Below, in pieces: positions 6,155 through 8,417 of a stretch of 8,417 bases of DNA. This DNA is from Chitinophagaceae bacterium (GTDB taxonomy: Bacteria > Bacteroidota > Bacteroidia > Chitinophagales > Chitinophagaceae): assembly GCA_009996555.1 (NCBI GenBank), contig JAACZX010000085.1, positions 1 through 8,417 on the forward strand, read 5' to 3'. The notes beneath the pieces are model-generated. The model saw nothing but the letters and a program-made list of their open reading frames with translations. It ran no database searches and was not told the origin of the DNA. A program made the position numbers and the translations under genes. The first letter of the stretch is position 1. The number at the start of each line of letters is the position of its first letter.

Positions 6155-8417
6155 TTAGTTTGATGCACTCTTCTTCAGCACCGGTTTCTTCAGCAATTCT
6201 TTTTCAATTGCTTTCATCACTTTCTCTTCAAACTGTTTATTCAGTTGTTCGTACTGTTGCTCTGCCTTGCCAATCTCGTCTTTTAAGAAATCAACACGCT
6301 GCAACTGCAGGTTGCCGGGTTTTGCTTCCTGCGTTATTACGGCCGCATATACATCACTCAAATCAGTGCGTAAGCGTTTCAGATCGGCAGTTCCTTTTAC
6401 AACAGGTGGCACCAATGTAAGTCGCAATGTTTCCAGCTTATCAAAGTATTCCTGCAGGAGTTGCTTTGTTTTTTTATCCTGTGTTGAATCAATATGCCGC
6501 TTCAATATTTTCTGCTTCGCATCAATGCTGTCTACAAGGCGTGCAAGCTGTTCGTGCATACCATACAATTCCATTCCCGTTTTGTACTGCAGCTCACGAT
6601 CTTCCATTGTAAAGTTTTTGTTCTTCTCATCGTGCACCAATGTTATTGTATGGTTGTACTCTTTACCGTTCACTTTCATTTTAACTGTGTACTCGCCCGG
6701 TAATACCTGCGGAGCAATAAATGCTGCATACTCCAGCTGGTTGCCGCCTTTTGCTGTTTTAGCCGGAGCCATACGCTGGTTCCACATTACTTTATTATAC
6801 CCTTTTCTGTTACTGGGCGATAGCTTCTGTACAAGCTTTCCATTTTTATCATAGATCTCCATCTGAATGTTGTTGGCCCTTTCTTTCAGGTAATATTGCA
6901 TGGGCGTAATAACTGTTCCAATGCCTCCATTCCAATCGCCTGAAGAATTTGGAAACTGCCCGCTATACTTACCCATGGTTAATGTAACAGGCTTGTTGTT
7001 TAACATCACCACATCGTTTGCAGCAACATTGGGTGTAATGGTGCGCATGGGTGTAATATCTTCAATGATGATGATACCTCGGCCATGTGTTGCCAGTACA
7101 AGATCATTGGTTTGCTCCTGAATTTTTATATCACGGACCAATGTGTACCAGGGAATATTGTTTTTCATCCTGAACCAATCTGCACCGGCATTTACACTTG
7201 CAAACAATCCCATTTCAGTACCTGCAAAAAGAAGATTACTGTTTACAACATCTTCTTTTATTTTATGCGCAAAGCCGGTGAACTCTTTGCTTTCAAACTT
7301 CTTCCATGTTTTGCCCATATCATTACTCACAGCTATAAATGTGCGGTGATCGCCATACATGTGGTTATCGAATGTTGCATATACTTTATTCTTATCAAAC
7401 CTTGACGGCTCAATGCTGCTCACCCATGTTTGCTTCGGAATACCGGCTGCTGCATAATTGGCTGCAACATTCGTCCATGTTTTGCCTGCATCAGTTGTTA
7501 CCTGCAGGTTACCGTCATCAGTGCCTGCCCAAATAATATTTTCATCCAGTGGCGATTCTGCAATGGTAAAAATGGTGCAATGATTTTCAGCACTTGTTAC
7601 ATCCATTGTTACACCACCGCTTTTTTCCTGCTCCTGTTTTCGTTTATCGTTTGTTGTAAGGTCAGGAGAAATACGCACCCAGTTACTTCCTTTGTCTGTA
7701 CTCTTGTACAAATACTGAGCACCTGTATAAAGATTCTTTTTATTTTTTGCTCCCGTAACAATGGGCGTGTTCCAGTTAAAACGCAAACTCTCTTCGCCCT
7801 GCACAGCTTGTGGTTTAATAGTAACAGATGCATTTGTTTTCATATTCACTCTTGACATAGTACCACCCTGCGCTTCAGCATAAGCAATATCCGGATCAAA
7901 AGGATCGGGCTGTGTCCAGAAACCATCACCACCAAACAATGATTTCCAATCGCCGTTCAACACACCACCCGGCGCAGCACTTGGCGCATACCAGCTTCCG
8001 TTATCCTGCAAGCCTCCGTAAATACGGTATGGTTCCTGTTCATCAACACTCACATGATAAAACTGGCCCACCGGTAAATTGTTACAAAACTTCCAGGTAG
8101 CACCACGATCAAGACTGAAGTACACACCACCATCAGTACCAACATACATCACATTGGTATTATTGGGGTTGATCCACAAAGCATGATGATCACTATGCAC
8201 CCATCCGCCATCATTACTTGCATCGGCAAATGAATAACCACCATCGCTTGAATAAGAAAAAGTAAATGCCGGACGATATACACGTTTGGGATCTTTGGGA
8301 TCCACTTCCAACGTAGAAAAATAAAACGGGCGCTGAGTAATGTTGCTGGTAGCACTTTGTTGCTTCCATGTTTCGCCGCCATCGGCTGAAATATACAAGC
8401 CTGTATTTTCACTTTCT
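6155..8417 (-). CDS. VPS10-like Asp-box propeller protein, N-terminus beyond the window
   Basis: The C-terminal 753 residues of a second large propeller protein are visible. The frame is open to the edge, and the first visible residues (E-S-E-N-T-G-L-Y) align with about residue 291 onward of the protein at 114-3254, so roughly 290-300 residues are missing. The TTG at 8396-8398 lies inside a conserved strand and is not a start. Asp-boxes lie at about fragment residues 10, 56, 101, 239, 306, 364 and 406. S-D-H-H-A-L-W (75-81), Y-G-G-L-Q-D-N-G (133-140) and A-T-H-G-R-G (442-447) match the paralogue. A FlgD-like Ig-type domain (about 517-597) and a charged helical, probably coiled-coil tail (about 605-745) follow; it ends K-K-S-A-S-N with no type IX sorting domain. 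By homology it should be exported, but the signal peptide is not visible. The ligand or substrate is unknown; the 'glycosyl hydrolase' label is not demonstrated. It converges on the DUF5916 gene, 64 bp between stop codons. Confidence 0.9.
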   Translation of the reverse strand, partial: ESENTGLYISADGGETWKQQSATSNITQRPFYFSTLEVDPKDPKRVYRPAFTFSYSSDGGYSFADASNDGGWVHSDHHALWINPNNTNVMYVGTDGGVYFSLDRGATWKFCNNLPVGQFYHVSVDEQEPYRIYGGLQDNGSWYAPSAAPGGVLNGDWKSLFGGDGFWTQPDPFDPDIAYAEAQGGTMSRVNMKTNASVTIKPQAVQGEESLRFNWNTPIVTGAKNKKNLYTGAQYLYKSTDKGSNWVRISPDLTTNDKRKQEQEKSGGVTMDVTSAENHCTIFTIAESPLDENIIWAGTDDGNLQVTTDAGKTWTNVAANYAAAGIPKQTWVSSIEPSRFDKNKVYATFDNHMYGDHRTFIAVSNDMGKTWKKFESKEFTGFAHKIKEDVVNSNLLFAGTEMGLFASVNAGADWFRMKNNIPWYTLVRDIKIQEQTNDLVLATHGRGIIIIEDITPMRTITPNVAANDVVMLNNKPVTLTMGKYSGQFPNSSGDWNGGIGTVITPMQYYLKERANNIQMEIYDKNGKLVQKLSPSNRKGYNKVMWNQRMAPAKTAKGGNQLEYAAFIAPQVLPGEYTVKMKVNGKEYNHTITLVHDEKNKNFTMEDRELQYKTGMELYGMHEQLARLVDSIDAKQKILKRHIDSTQDKKTKQLLQEYFDKLETLRLTLVPPVVKGTADLKRLRTDLSDVYAAVITQEAKPGNLQLQRVDFLKDEIGKAEQQYEQLNKQFEEKVMKAIEKELLKKPVLKKSASN

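Noticed and set aside
6267..6854. 195-codon plus-strand open frame opposite the right-hand propeller gene
   Set aside because: It is antisense to a clearly conserved coding frame, its product is rich in Cys, Ser and Phe with no domain pattern, and no start signal precedes it.

Overview
The window looks like a chromosomal segment from a Bacteroidota bacterium, probably near the Chitinophagaceae, though the genus cannot be read from it. Four things point there: a TAnnTTTG-type promoter box (TACTTTCG), no Shine-Dalgarno sequence before either visible start codon, a DUF5916 outer-membrane protein, and large secreted BNR/Asp-box propeller proteins with Sec signals ending in 'AQ'. There are no tRNA or rRNA genes, CRISPR arrays, transposases or phage genes, and nothing suggests recent transfer.

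From left to right: positions 1-113 hold a short intergenic stretch with a GC-rich hairpin that fits the terminator of the first gene. On the minus strand, 114-3254 encodes a complete 1046-residue secreted Asp-box propeller protein (VPS10/sortilin-like, often labelled 'glycosyl hydrolase'). A 325-bp divergent intergenic region (3255-3579) follows. It carries a good promoter candidate for the rightward gene, overlapped by a cluster of TTTAC/GTAAA half-sites that includes a perfect TAAACGTTTA palindrome. On the plus strand, 3580-6090 encodes a complete 836-residue protein with a CBM9-like N-terminal domain and a DUF5916 beta-barrel. A strong bidirectional terminator at 6102-6141 separates it from a second minus-strand Asp-box propeller gene (6155 to the window edge). 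That gene is a clear paralogue of the first, and its N-terminal part lies beyond position 8417.

All three products appear to be cell-envelope or exported proteins. One barrel gene sits between two paralogous propeller genes, but each gene has its own transcription signals, so this is not a single operon. A shared role in handling polymers or peptides at the outer surface is a reasonable inference, but no substrate can be named. I see no defence, mobile or otherwise plainly new system. The points most worth a second look are the paired propellers around the DUF5916 gene, their shared DHHxLW and QDN motifs, and the palindromic operator-like cluster at the DUF5916 promoter.
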